64,000 nt of DNA from JAEWSN01 sp942493335 (GCA_942493335.1 OW818693.1:4464001-4528000), one strand, 5' to 3'. Numbered from the stretch's first letter, positions 44,701 through 52,623 are shown. Notes: generated from the letters alone by a model not told the origin. Numbers and translations are program-made.

Positions 44701-46214
44701 CGGTGCCGCACTGGATTGCGACGGAGGAATCGGAACTGTATCAAGCGGCAACCGGGGAAGGGACAGAAGGAACCTGGACGACGGAGGAAGCCGGTCTGCG
44801 GATCCTGCGCCGCTTTGCCCGTTATAACAGTCCGTTTGCGGAGAAGGATGCTTCGAACCGGTATGCACTGCCTGCGGGTGTGCTTCACAGGTTGCTGGAC
44901 AAGCTGGAGGAGGAGGGTTTCATTCTGCGTGGATCCTTCTCCATGCCAGGGACGGATGAATGGTGTCATCGGGTCGTCTGGGAGCGGATCCGGTACCGCA
45001 GCCTTCGGGAGGCCGCCACCGCCGTGAAGAGCCGGCCCGCGTCGGATTACGCGGCGTGGCTTCCGGAACTCCATCGTCTGGGGAAAACATCAGCCAAGCC
45101 CTCCGAGGCGCTTCTGGCGGTCATCACCCAACTGACCGGTCTGCCGCTTCCAGCCGAATGGTGGGAGGCGGTGGTGTTTCCCGCCCGGATTCCCGGGTAC
45201 GGCGGCGGTCTGCTGGATCGGCTCTGCGCGTCCGGCCGCATTTGCTGGCGTGTTCTTCCCGATACGGAAGGAAAGGGAATGCAACTGGCCTTTTACGACC
45301 GGGAAATCATGGACGTGGAGGGGTCGCCTGCAGAGGTCCGGGAGGGCCTGACCCTGGACGAGGAAAGCGTTCTTCAGGTGCTTGGGGAGCGGGGAGCCTG
45401 TTTCACGCATGTCCTGACCTCTGCGACCCGTCAGCCGGTCAGCCAGATGATGCAGTCCCTGTCCGGTCTGGTATCGAAAGGACTCGTTGCCAATGATTCC
45501 TTCGCGCCGTTGCGATTCTTCCTGGAATGGCAGAAGGCAAGGGATACCTCCGCATTCGTCAAACGGATCGCATTGATGACGGCAAAGATGGAAATGGGCC
45601 GCTGGGAACGGGTCGGACCGCCACCTGCGCAGGATTCGGAGAAGACGCTGGACATGTGGTTCGCGCGTTATGGCATGATCTGCCGTGAGGTGGCCGAAGT
45701 GGAAGGCGCGCCCGGGTGGGCGGAGTCCTATGAGAGGTTGAAAAACCGTGAGTTTGCCGGAAAATCCGCGCGTGGACTGTACTTTGGAGGAATGTCCGGC
45801 ATCCAGTTCCTGCCTGCCGGTCTTCCATTGCCGCCATCACAGGAGGCTGGAGCATGGCATGTGCTGGTTGCATGCGATCCTGCGCTCGCCTACGGAAGGA
45901 TCGTCCCGCATGCTGAATCCCCGCTGAACTTCTCGCGGGTGCACGGAACCCTTGTCGTGTTGCGAAACGGGATTCCGGTTCTGACAATGGAACGGAACGG
46001 GTCCGGCATCCGGACCATGCTTTCGGGGGATGCCCTCACGGAGGCAGTCCGACAGGCGGGAAAAGCCTTCATGGAGAAACGGATATGGCCGACCGAACGC
46101 CATCTTTCGGTCAGTCTCTCCGGTGCGGAAGGCGTGACGGTGGATGAACTGCGCGCGCTTCTGACGGCCTGCGGATATGAAGCGGAAGTGAACAGGATGG
46201 TGCTGCGGCGCTGA
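41784..46214 (+). CDS. lhr: Lhr-like ATP-dependent helicase (superfamily 2)
   Basis: A 1476-residue superfamily 2 helicase of the Lhr (large helicase-related) family. Motif I is TAPTGAGKTLAAFL (about 51-64), motif II LILDEIHALIGSKRGAHL (Asp177), then SATIQPLE, ATATLELGIDIGQVDL and QRLGRSGHRLDAVS. After the Lhr core (about 870 residues) comes a long C-terminal part with winged-helix-like and DNA-glycosylase-like portions, as in full-length Lhr of E. coli and mycobacteria. The start is a GTG after AGGAGG. It is the last gene of the plus-strand block. Lhr proteins are linked to DNA damage responses; the exact role here is unknown. Confidence 0.88.
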   Translation: MGKKRISAGPDGLEAFHPVVAEWFRAQIGTPSLPQREAWPEIAAGKSVLVTAPTGAGKTLAAFLESINRLFVAGLSGALPEGVHVLYVSPLKALNNDISRNLDRPLAEIRAMCAARGIPFPDIRKAVRTGDTPDSERQRMLKSPPHILITTPESLFLMLTSVKAAAMLKNVRYLILDEIHALIGSKRGAHLSLSVERLAAAAAPGLVRIGLSATIQPLESAALFLGGLSPEGAVNPVVIIAPPLEKLKDLRIEMPVEDYRSLESGSVWPEIYDTVLRLVKSHTATIVFVNNRATAEKIAANVNDMAGEEICIPHHGSLSKERRFDIEGRFKTGGIRCMVATATLELGIDIGQVDLMIQIAAPISIAGGLQRLGRSGHRLDAVSRGRIIPKTRGDLLKSVFIAREMLAGRIEDTRLPREPLDILAQHIVSMACGGRWQEEALLGVIRRSASYKEVRETDLHRVLAMLAGDYEHKEDIPAKPRLSWDRINKVVEGTPYSRMLAISAGGTIPDRGMFPVVLSDGHTRIGELDEEYVFESRQGDIFMLGNAPWRMDLIDRNRVTVSPAASAQGAETPFWKGDGLGMPYTQGQRYGKWLREMEPRLKDGTLVPYLTETNLLDETGAVNVQQFLSDQCDAVGLLPHDRRIIVETLADGDAGVSVVLHAHFGGRVNATLEALLRQAVEETLRLSTFTTHTDDLILLYLYGVPDEVPSLFPLLSADLVERTLLRILPGTSRFSITFRHNAYRALIMGTRKHGARLPLWVQRLRSVEALDQAARSSDHPLMIETMRECMEDAFDVANTVQVLRDLAAGRIEVVPVTSWYPSPFASEVLFQFESTLLYASADPHPGGIRKPVVSGMDVLHLERRTEDRPLLDPALVRAAAGESRIVRKYLEADSDNAVHSLLLMHGDLTVAELDHAVQENVEFEKAALKNAVHEKAEPEDAGLGVMLPDTLNLLKSRLSSLSDAGRVKLLTSPVPHWIATEESELYQAATGEGTEGTWTTEEAGLRILRRFARYNSPFAEKDASNRYALPAGVLHRLLDKLEEEGFILRGSFSMPGTDEWCHRVVWERIRYRSLREAATAVKSRPASDYAAWLPELHRLGKTSAKPSEALLAVITQLTGLPLPAEWWEAVVFPARIPGYGGGLLDRLCASGRICWRVLPDTEGKGMQLAFYDREIMDVEGSPAEVREGLTLDEESVLQVLGERGACFTHVLTSATRQPVSQMMQSLSGLVSKGLVANDSFAPLRFFLEWQKARDTSAFVKRIALMTAKMEMGRWERVGPPPAQDSEKTLDMWFARYGMICREVAEVEGAPGWAESYERLKNREFAGKSARGLYFGGMSGIQFLPAGLPLPPSQEAGAWHVLVACDPALAYGRIVPHAESPLNFSRVHGTLVVLRNGIPVLTMERNGSGIRTMLSGDALTEAVRQAGKAFMEKRIWPTERHLSVSLSGAEGVTVDELRALLTACGYEAEVNRMVLRR

Positions 46215-46237
46215 ATCGGAGGGTGCTGCGGCGCTGA
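46199..46237 (+). repeat. 16-bp direct repeat at the lhr stop codon
   Basis: GGTGCTGCGGCGCTGA occurs at 46199-46214, where it contains the stop codon, and again at 46222-46237, 23 bases later. Confidence 0.8.
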
Positions 46238-46248
46238 GCGGCATGATG

Positions 46249-47133
46249 TCACTGCGCCGTGCCGGATGGTTCCGAACGCAGGCTCGAAGGCGCACGCTGC
46301 TTGTAGGCACGGAAAACCCGATCAAAATAATGGATGTTGCAGAAGCCGACCTGTTCCGCGATTTCCGTCACGGTGAGGATTGTATCGCGCAGCAGGCGTT
46401 CTGCTTCGTTCACCCGGTACAGATTGAGGAAGTCCACGAAGGTCCGTCCCGAATACGCCTTGAAGCGACGGCAGAAATGGTAGGGGCTCATGCGGACATG
46501 GGCCGCCGCTTCCCGCGTGGAAAACTTTCGGGAAGGCTGCTCTGCGATGAGCCGGAACAGATCGGCGAAGTCCCGTCCCATCCGCTGCTGAGCGGTCAGT
46601 CGGCTGTTCGGTCCGTTTTCCGGCGTTTGCCGGTACAGGAGGACCACCAGCTTTTCCAGATTGGTCCGAATCATCCATTCGTGGCCGATCGGTTTGTCCC
46701 TGTATTCCTCGAGGATTTCCAGGATGAGCGTCTGCACCTGGGATTCCAGCCTCGTGTCATGTGTGACACGGTGGGGAAAGCAGAGCCTGTTTTCCAGCAA
46801 CGGTCGGATGAAGCGGTTGTAATCGGGATGCAGGGTGATGGATTCGAGCAGATGGCGTTCATAGACGATGGCCGTATACTCGACCGTCCGTCCCGAATCC
46901 GTCGTGGCGGAATGGAATTCATAGGGATTCACAAAAAAAATATCCCCTTGTCTGGCCGGATAGGATTCCGCTCCGATCCGGAACAGGGCGTCGCCCTGCG
47001 TGACACGGAGAATTTCGAAATCACCGTGGCAATGAATGGCCAGCAGATCATCGCCGCTGCCCCTGTTGTGATAGATGCTGATGGGAAAGTCCGGCTTTTC
47101 ATGGCGTTCGATGCGTGGGGGCAGAGTGCTCAT
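46249..47133 (-). CDS. AraC-family transcriptional regulator with cupin N-terminal domain
   Basis: A 294-residue regulator. The N-terminal half is an AraC-binding-like cupin (HCHGDFEILRVTQGDALFRI; GDIFFVNPYEFHS), expected to bind a sugar or derivative. The C-terminal 100 residues carry the two HTH motifs (FSTREAAAHVRMSPYHFCRR; TVTEIAEQVGFCNIHYFDRV). The ATG at 47133 follows CAGGAGG on the minus strand; an in-frame start at 47232 would lie in the neighbouring gene. It is the last gene of the oxidoreductase-isomerase cluster and is separated from it by an intrinsic terminator, so it may be made at a lower level by readthrough. Confidence 0.92.
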   Translation of the reverse strand: MSTLPPRIERHEKPDFPISIYHNRGSGDDLLAIHCHGDFEILRVTQGDALFRIGAESYPARQGDIFFVNPYEFHSATTDSGRTVEYTAIVYERHLLESITLHPDYNRFIRPLLENRLCFPHRVTHDTRLESQVQTLILEILEEYRDKPIGHEWMIRTNLEKLVVLLYRQTPENGPNSRLTAQQRMGRDFADLFRLIAEQPSRKFSTREAAAHVRMSPYHFCRRFKAYSGRTFVDFLNLYRVNEAERLLRDTILTVTEIAEQVGFCNIHYFDRVFRAYKQRAPSSLRSEPSGTAQ

Positions 47134-47145
47134 GGAATCCTCCTG

Positions 47146-47178
47146 AAAAAAGGGACCTCCCGCACGGCAGGAGGCCCC
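47146..47178 (-). terminator. Intrinsic terminator between the oxidoreductase gene and the AraC gene
   Basis: On the minus strand GGGGCCTCC pairs with GGAGGTCCC (one G-T pair) around a short loop and runs into TTTTTT. The T run ends one base before CAGGAGG, the AraC ribosome binding site. Confidence 0.8.
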
Positions 47179-47194
47179 AGGCTGTTTCCGGGCA

Positions 47195-48355
47195 TCAGAT
47201 GGAGGAAACCTTGATCCAGCGTTCCTCTGCAATGGATTTGTCCACCGCGTCCAGCACCTGGCAGCACTTCACACCATCCGTAAAGTCCGGGGATGTGGCG
47301 GTTCCGCCTGCGATGGCCTTCGTGAATTCATAGAATTCATGCACGAAGGTATGCTCGTAGCCGATGACGTGACCCACCGGCCACCAGGCGGTCATGTAGG
47401 GATGACAGCCCTCGGAGGCCTGGATGGTCCTGAAACCGCCGATGGAAGCATCGTCGGCCGCATCAAAGTATTGAAGTTCATTCATCCGCTCGAATTCAAA
47501 CCGGATGCTTCCCTTGTCGCCGTTGATTTCGAAGGACATGTCGTTCTTGTGTCCGGCGGCAAAGCGTGTCGCCTCGAAGGACCCGAGTGCGCCATTATCA
47601 AATTCTGTCAGGAAAAGCGTGGCATCATCGACCGTGACTGGCTTCAGGACGGCATTGCCGGAGGAGGAGGCCGTGAGGCCCTGCATGACGCCAACTTCCG
47701 GACGTTCCTTCACGAACGTTTTGCTCATGCCGATGACCCGGTCCATGTCTCCGACCAGGAAATGCGCCAGATCGATGAGGTGGGCACCCAGATCGCCATG
47801 GGATCCGGAACCGGCAACGCTCTTGTCCAGACGCCAGACCAGCGGGAACAGTGGATCGATGATCCAGTCTTGCAGATATTTGGCACGGAAGTGACGGATG
47901 GTTCCGATTTTCCCACTGTCAATGAGCTGCTTCGCGAGCAGGATGGCGGGCGCGAAGCGATAGTTGAAGCCGATCTGGTGCTTCACGCCAGCCTTTTGCG
48001 CCGCCGCAAGAATCTCCCGTGCATCGCCGACTGTGAGGGCCAGCGGCTTTTCGCAGAAGAGATGCTTGCCGTTGTTTGCTGCGGCGATGGCAATCTGCTT
48101 GTGGACATTGCTGGGGGCGGTGATGTCAATCACGTCGATATCGGCGCGGGTGACAAGTCTTTCCCAGTCCGTCTCGATCTCCTCGAAACCGAACTGATCC
48201 GCGGCCTTGCGGACCCATGCCGCATCCCGGCCGCACAAAGCCTTGAGATGGAGCTTCGCGCCCGGGTCGAAAAACATCCCGAGGCGTTGCATTGCGTTGC
48301 TGTGGGCCTTCCCCATGAACTTGTAGCCCACCATTCCGACTTGGAGTGTCTTCAT
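47195..48355 (-). CDS. Gfo/Idh/MocA family oxidoreductase (1)
   Basis: A 386-residue NAD(P)-dependent sugar-type dehydrogenase. The nucleotide fold starts LQVGMVGYKFMGKAHSNAMQ, and the catalytic Glu-Lys pair is in LFCEKPLALTVGDA; the C-terminal half is the usual open beta-sheet domain (GSGSHGDLGAHLIDLAHFLV, VDDATLFLTEFDNGALGSFE). Such enzymes oxidise or reduce a ring hydroxyl of sugars, inositols or their glycosides. GGGAGGG lies upstream of the ATG. It is fourth in a five-gene order in which dehydrogenases alternate with TIM-barrel isomerases, so the four probably work on one substrate. Confidence 0.92.
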   Translation of the reverse strand: MKTLQVGMVGYKFMGKAHSNAMQRLGMFFDPGAKLHLKALCGRDAAWVRKAADQFGFEEIETDWERLVTRADIDVIDITAPSNVHKQIAIAAANNGKHLFCEKPLALTVGDAREILAAAQKAGVKHQIGFNYRFAPAILLAKQLIDSGKIGTIRHFRAKYLQDWIIDPLFPLVWRLDKSVAGSGSHGDLGAHLIDLAHFLVGDMDRVIGMSKTFVKERPEVGVMQGLTASSSGNAVLKPVTVDDATLFLTEFDNGALGSFEATRFAAGHKNDMSFEINGDKGSIRFEFERMNELQYFDAADDASIGGFRTIQASEGCHPYMTAWWPVGHVIGYEHTFVHEFYEFTKAIAGGTATSPDFTDGVKCCQVLDAVDKSIAEERWIKVSSI

Positions 48356-48392
48356 GCTGCCTTGCCCTCCCGGCCGACGGCCTGTATGGGGA

Positions 48393-49358
48393 TTACGCCC
48401 ACCACATGCCGCCCTTTGCTTCGAACATCATGGCATCCTTCAGGAAGGAAATGGCCTTCTGCAAGCCTTCGTTCACGCTCATGAGGCTGTCCTCGTGTTC
48501 GATGCTGATGGCTCCGTCATAGCCCACAAGACGCAGGTTGCTCATCATGTCGCGCCAGATCTGCATGTCATGGCCGTAGCCTACGCTGCGGAACACCCAG
48601 GAGCGGTTGATCTCGTCGGCATAGTGCTGGGTGTCGAGGACGCCGTTGACCTTGCAGTTGATCTCGTCGATGCCGGTGTCCTTGGCATGGAAGTGGTAGA
48701 TCGCAGGACCGAGGTCGCGGATGGCATGCACGGGATCGATTCCCTGCCAGAAGAGGTGGGAGGGATCGAAGTTGGCGCCGATGATGTCGCCGACAGCCAG
48801 ACGCAGCTTCTTGAGGGAATGCGGGTTGTATACGCAGAAGCCGGGGTGCATTTCGAGGGCGATCTTCTTCAGGCCATGTTCCTTTGCGAAAGCCGCGGTC
48901 TTTCTCCAGTAGGGAATGAGGACCTCGTTCCACTGGTAGTCCAGGACGGCAAGGAAGTCTTCCGGCCACGGACAGGTAACCCAGTTCGGGTACTTGGCGC
49001 CGTCATGGTCGCCGGGGCAGCCGGAGAAGGTGACCACGGTCTCGACACCAAGCTTCTCAGCCAGCAGGACCGTGTCGTGGAAAGCCTTGTCGAAACCTGC
49101 GGCAATGTCCTTCTGGGGATGGACGGGGTTGCCGTGGCAGCTCAGGGCGCTGATGGTCATGTCGTATTTCTGGAGCAGGGCCTTCAGGGCATCGATCTTC
49201 TCGGGGTGGGCCAGAAGGTCGATGGGCTTCACATGGGCGTCGCCCGGATATCCGCCGGTTCCGAGTTCCACGGACTGGACACCGGAATTGTGGAGATAGG
49301 TCAGCGCCGATTCAAGATCCTGTCCGGACAAGAGAACTGCAAATACGCTGAGTTTCAT
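48393..49358 (-). CDS. Sugar phosphate isomerase/epimerase-like TIM barrel (1)
   Basis: A 321-residue AP-endonuclease-2-like TIM barrel of the sugar isomerase/epimerase superfamily. Metal ligands are plausible at the Glu in KIALEMHPGF, the Asp in GANFDPSHLFWQG, the His in YHFHAKD and the Glu in ISIEHEDSLMS, the usual Glu-Asp-His-Glu set. The ribosome binding site GGAGG lies inside the end of the upstream dehydrogenase gene, three bases of gap, so the pair is tightly coupled. The specific sugar is not predictable. Confidence 0.9.
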   Translation of the reverse strand: MKLSVFAVLLSGQDLESALTYLHNSGVQSVELGTGGYPGDAHVKPIDLLAHPEKIDALKALLQKYDMTISALSCHGNPVHPQKDIAAGFDKAFHDTVLLAEKLGVETVVTFSGCPGDHDGAKYPNWVTCPWPEDFLAVLDYQWNEVLIPYWRKTAAFAKEHGLKKIALEMHPGFCVYNPHSLKKLRLAVGDIIGANFDPSHLFWQGIDPVHAIRDLGPAIYHFHAKDTGIDEINCKVNGVLDTQHYADEINRSWVFRSVGYGHDMQIWRDMMSNLRLVGYDGAISIEHEDSLMSVNEGLQKAISFLKDAMMFEAKGGMWWA

Positions 49359-49361
49359 GAT

Positions 49362-50402
49362 TCAGACCTCCTGCATGTCGATTTTGACTTTCCGGCCCGT
49401 TCGTGCGCTCTCAATGGCGGCAAGCACCATCGCAAGACTCTGGATGTTGTCCGCGCAGTCTGTTTCAGCCTTCCGGCCTTCCAGCAGTGCGGCGAACATC
49501 TCGTCGATGCAGCCCTGATGGCCCTCGTGACCCGTCCAGTCCGCTTCCGGCGTGACCTTTCCGGTCTTCCAGATAAACGAGGCAGGGTCATTGCCATCCT
49601 CGGGCACCTCGTACCATGGCGCATCCGTACCGTCCCACACGGCGGAGCCGCGTGTGCCGGAAACGCGCCAGGTGCACTCCCAGGAAGTATTGCAGCCGGT
49701 TGCGCACCACGAGCCGCTATAAGTATATACCATCCCATTCGCGAATTCAAAGATGGCCGTGGCGCCTGCGTTTCCCTTGTACCACGAGCCTGGCGGGTTG
49801 AATTCCTGGCAGTAGACCGAAACGGGATCCGAACCGGTGACGAACCGGGCCTGATCGAAGGTGTGGATTGCCATGTCCAGCAGGAGGGGGCTGTCCATCA
49901 CGTCGCGGAAGCCGCCGAAATGAGCGCCGATGAAGAAGTCGGACTGGATGAATCCTGCCTGGCCGATGGTGCCGGACTGCACGATTTTCTGAAAGCTCCG
50001 GTTGTTCCGGATGTAGCGCCGGTTTTGCATCACGGAATAGGAGCGGCCTGCTTGCCGGGCGGTGCGAACCATGTCGCGCGCATCCTCCAGCGTTCCGGCG
50101 AGCGGTTTTTCGCCGAGTACGTCGCAGCCGGCGCGCAGGGCGGCCGTGACCACAGCGTGATGGCTTTCGGGGATGGTGTTGTCAATGACCAGGTTCGCGC
50201 CGGATTCTCGGAGCGCCGTGGCCAGATCCGTATAGGCCGGGCAGTCGAACCCGTATTTAGAAATCAGGGCCTGCGCACTTTCAAGACGTATGTCCACAGC
50301 GCCGACATATTGTACATCCCCGCGGGCCGAAACATGCGGGATCCAGGCGTTGCTGATGCCGCCGCAACCAACCTGAAGGATCCTGAACCGTTTTTCCATC
50401 AA
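49362..50402 (-). CDS. Gfo/Idh/MocA family oxidoreductase (2)
   Basis: A 346-residue dehydrogenase of the same superfamily as its neighbour at 47195 but only distantly alike. The nucleotide fold begins RILQVGCGGISNAWIPHVSA, and the catalytic Lys is in VLGEKPLAGTLEDA. The C-terminal region has FGGFRDVMDSPLLLDMAIHT. AGGAGG precedes the ATG. A 57-bp palindromic element lies just upstream (50425-50481), between this gene and the next isomerase gene. Confidence 0.92.
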   Translation of the reverse strand: MMEKRFRILQVGCGGISNAWIPHVSARGDVQYVGAVDIRLESAQALISKYGFDCPAYTDLATALRESGANLVIDNTIPESHHAVVTAALRAGCDVLGEKPLAGTLEDARDMVRTARQAGRSYSVMQNRRYIRNNRSFQKIVQSGTIGQAGFIQSDFFIGAHFGGFRDVMDSPLLLDMAIHTFDQARFVTGSDPVSVYCQEFNPPGSWYKGNAGATAIFEFANGMVYTYSGSWCATGCNTSWECTWRVSGTRGSAVWDGTDAPWYEVPEDGNDPASFIWKTGKVTPEADWTGHEGHQGCIDEMFAALLEGRKAETDCADNIQSLAMVLAAIESARTGRKVKIDMQEV

Positions 50403-50424
50403 TCAAACCTCCTGCTCTAATGGC

Positions 50425-50481
50425 CCGGCAATTGCCTGGTTTCGTTATCAAATGCCGAATGACAATGGGGCCAATTGCCGG
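50425..50481. repeat. 57-bp palindromic intergenic element, copy 2
   Basis: CCGGCAATTG (50425-50434) and CAATTGCCGG (50472-50481) enclose 37 bases; GGC/GCC extends the stem past a one-base bulge. It aligns without gaps, at 42 of 57 positions, to the reverse complement of 24845-24901. Confidence 0.75.
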
Positions 50482-50535
50482 AGCCCCTCCCTGTACGCAC
50501 TATCAGCAGCCGATTCCATCACCCGGAATCAGGCA

Positions 50536-51420
50536 TTATTTCGGATTCGGGATGAAAGTGCCGCCGCGGCACTGCTTCAGGTAATTCAGGGCATGCACCT
50601 GACCGGTGTATTCCAGTTCGCCGCGATAGACAGGATCATGCCAGCCCTCGATATCGATGGAGCCTTCATAGCCGGCTTCGCGAAGGATGGAGAGGACCCG
50701 CACCCAATCCGTGTCGCCAAAGCCGGGCGTGCGGTGCCAGGCGAAGGGCTGGGACCCATGGATGCCGAACTCCTTGATGACGTTCCAGTCGATCGTGCAA
50801 TCCTTGCCGTGGACATTGAAGACCTTGCCCACCCATTTCTTCAGCTGGGGAATCGGGTCGATGAGGCTGACCATCTGGTGGCAGGGTTCCCATTGCAGAC
50901 CGATGTTGTCTTCCGGAACGGCGTTGAACATCATTTCCCAGGCGGTGGGGTTCTGGGCGATGTTCCAGTCGCCGCGTTCCCAGGTGCCGCCCATGTCGCA
51001 ATTCTCGAAAGCGATGCGGACGCCCTTGTCCTTCGCGCGTTTCACCAGTTCCCCGAATACCTTCTTGAAGGCGGGAATCGATTCGTCAATGGGGCGGTCG
51101 ACGATACGGCCCGTGAAGCCGGTCACAAGATCCGTGCCGAACAGGTGCGCGTGGTCGATGGCGCGTTCCCAGCTGGCAAGGGTGTCCGCGTTCGCGCCGG
51201 TTCCGGTGAGGGGATTTCCGAACACGCTCAGCGAGGAAACCGCAACATCCTTCGGATCCGTGACTGCACGGACCTGACGGGCCAGTTCGGCCAGATCCAG
51301 TCCGCCCGTGGTCTGCCAGAAGGTGAGGCTGAAGGTTTCAAATCCGTAATCGATGATCTGGGGAATGACGCGGACTGCATCGCCGCCACCGATGAGGGTG
51401 CCGATCCTGATTTGTTTCAT
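50536..51420 (-). CDS. Sugar phosphate isomerase/epimerase-like TIM barrel (2)
   Basis: A 294-residue TIM barrel of the isomerase/epimerase superfamily. Metal ligands are plausible in IAFENCDMGG (Glu), LQWEPCHQM (Glu and His), FNVHGKD (His) and IDIEGWHDPVY (Glu). Trp/Phe-rich loops such as ETFSLTFWQTTGG suggest a sugar site. GGAG eight bases before the ATG supports the start. This is the first gene after the candidate promoter at 51489, so the unit is isomerase, oxidoreductase, isomerase, oxidoreductase, then AraC. No transporter or glycosidase gene is in the cluster. Confidence 0.9.
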   Translation of the reverse strand: MKQIRIGTLIGGGDAVRVIPQIIDYGFETFSLTFWQTTGGLDLAELARQVRAVTDPKDVAVSSLSVFGNPLTGTGANADTLASWERAIDHAHLFGTDLVTGFTGRIVDRPIDESIPAFKKVFGELVKRAKDKGVRIAFENCDMGGTWERGDWNIAQNPTAWEMMFNAVPEDNIGLQWEPCHQMVSLIDPIPQLKKWVGKVFNVHGKDCTIDWNVIKEFGIHGSQPFAWHRTPGFGDTDWVRVLSILREAGYEGSIDIEGWHDPVYRGELEYTGQVHALNYLKQCRGGTFIPNPK

Positions 51421-51488
51421 GTTGCTGTCTCCATTCCAATTGAAGTCCCGTTCGGACCGGGATTGAAAGGGCCCGCACGGACAAGTTC

Positions 51489-51494
51489 ATTATA
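51489..51494 (-). promoter_or_regulatory. Candidate -10 element for the isomerase/oxidoreductase operon
   Basis: The minus strand has a perfect TATAAT but no recognisable -35 at 16-18 bases, which would suit an activator-dependent promoter. Confidence 0.4.
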
Positions 51495-51562
51495 GGATTC
51501 CGGAGCAGGCGGAGCCATACACGGCATTGCGGCTTTTTTATCCGATCTTGCTGTTTCGCCCA

Positions 51563-52468
51563 TCAACCATGCGGATACGGAAGAGAAAGTCCGGAAAGCG
51601 GCAGGGGGCCGCGGATGATTTTGCGGTTCACGGAAAGCACTCCGTTCTCATCAGGGCGTATGCGCCAGTCGACCAGGGCGATTTCCCCGTTTTCGATCTC
51701 GATGCCCGTGATGCCGCGCGGATGGACGCAGCATCCGCTGTTGACGTAGGGCATGTCGCCGGCTGCCGGAAATTTCGGGCGGTGCGTATGGCCGCAAAGC
51801 ACGGGGATGCCGGTATGTGCGATCCACTTGATGAAATTCTTCTCGATTTTATGCTGCTTGTGGACATTCTTGGCGGGACTGGATGGGTTGCGGAAGCCGA
51901 CAATGTGCATGAAACGCCAGAAATAGCGGAACATGATCATCGACATGCGCCAGAGTTGGTCGTTCGTAAGGTCGCCCTGGTGGCCGTGGAGCACGAAAAG
52001 TTCCTGTCCTGTGCCGGTATGCCGCAGGCGGAGAGCCTCATGGACGCGGATGCCCGGAAGGAGGTCCATGTCCCGATCCGTATACTCATCGTGAAACCGG
52101 TACAGATCCCGGATCACGCTGGCGGAGGCGCGCCAGTACATGTTGTGGTTGCCATACAGCAGCAGCAGCCGTTTGTCCGCATGAAAGGAGGAGAGAAGCT
52201 GATAGACGTCGCTGTGGGCTTCCCGGATGTACCGGAACCGTTTGTGTTCCCACAACTCATCCCCGTCGCCAGCCTCTACGTAAGTGTATCCCTTCGCATT
52301 GTAGTAGCTGAGGGCATGGAAGAAGATGCTCTGGTTGTGCGCGAATTCATCGGCGGCACTGTTGTCGCCGCGATGGGCATCACTGAAGATGATGAAGTGA
52401 TCCCGATCGTCGAAGGGGACGACGAGGGCCTTGCGATACGCCTCGTCCAGTCTTTTTCCCGTTTGCAT
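51563..52468 (-). CDS. Metallophosphoesterase
   Basis: A 301-residue calcineurin-like phosphoesterase. All five metal motifs are visible in order: FSDAHRGD, AGDGDELWE, YGNHNMYW, LHGHQGD and CGHTHRPKF, so it should bind two metals. The pattern resembles UDP-2,3-diacylglucosamine hydrolase-like and related phosphoesterases, but this looks like a Gram-positive organism, so lipid A synthesis is not expected and the substrate is unknown. No signal peptide. GGAG lies upstream of the ATG. It is 142 bases upstream of the isomerase operon on the same strand. Confidence 0.88.
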   Translation of the reverse strand: MQTGKRLDEAYRKALVVPFDDRDHFIIFSDAHRGDNSAADEFAHNQSIFFHALSYYNAKGYTYVEAGDGDELWEHKRFRYIREAHSDVYQLLSSFHADKRLLLLYGNHNMYWRASASVIRDLYRFHDEYTDRDMDLLPGIRVHEALRLRHTGTGQELFVLHGHQGDLTNDQLWRMSMIMFRYFWRFMHIVGFRNPSSPAKNVHKQHKIEKNFIKWIAHTGIPVLCGHTHRPKFPAAGDMPYVNSGCCVHPRGITGIEIENGEIALVDWRIRPDENGVLSVNRKIIRGPLPLSGLSLPYPHG

Positions 52469-52561
52469 GAAGGTGCTCCGTCCTGACGGCTGGCGCTTGA
52501 ACGGCCATCATTTCGTATTTCCCCCGGGCGTTTCCCGTTCAAGCAGGAAACGCAGGAAAGC

Positions 52562-52623
52562 GGTCTGTCCGGAAAATGGCCGGCGAGTCGGATCAGGAAG
52601 GGTCTGTCCGGAAAATGGCCGGC
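52562..52623 (+). repeat. 23-bp direct repeat, period 39 bp
   Basis: The same 23-base sequence, beginning GGTCTGTCCGGAAAATGGCC, occurs at 52562-52584 and 52601-52623. The 309-base region 52469-52777 between the divergent phosphoesterase and Old Yellow Enzyme genes contains these repeats, a CGTTTCC/GGAAACG hairpin near 52538-52561 and the elements listed next; no gene is visible in it. Confidence 0.8.
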
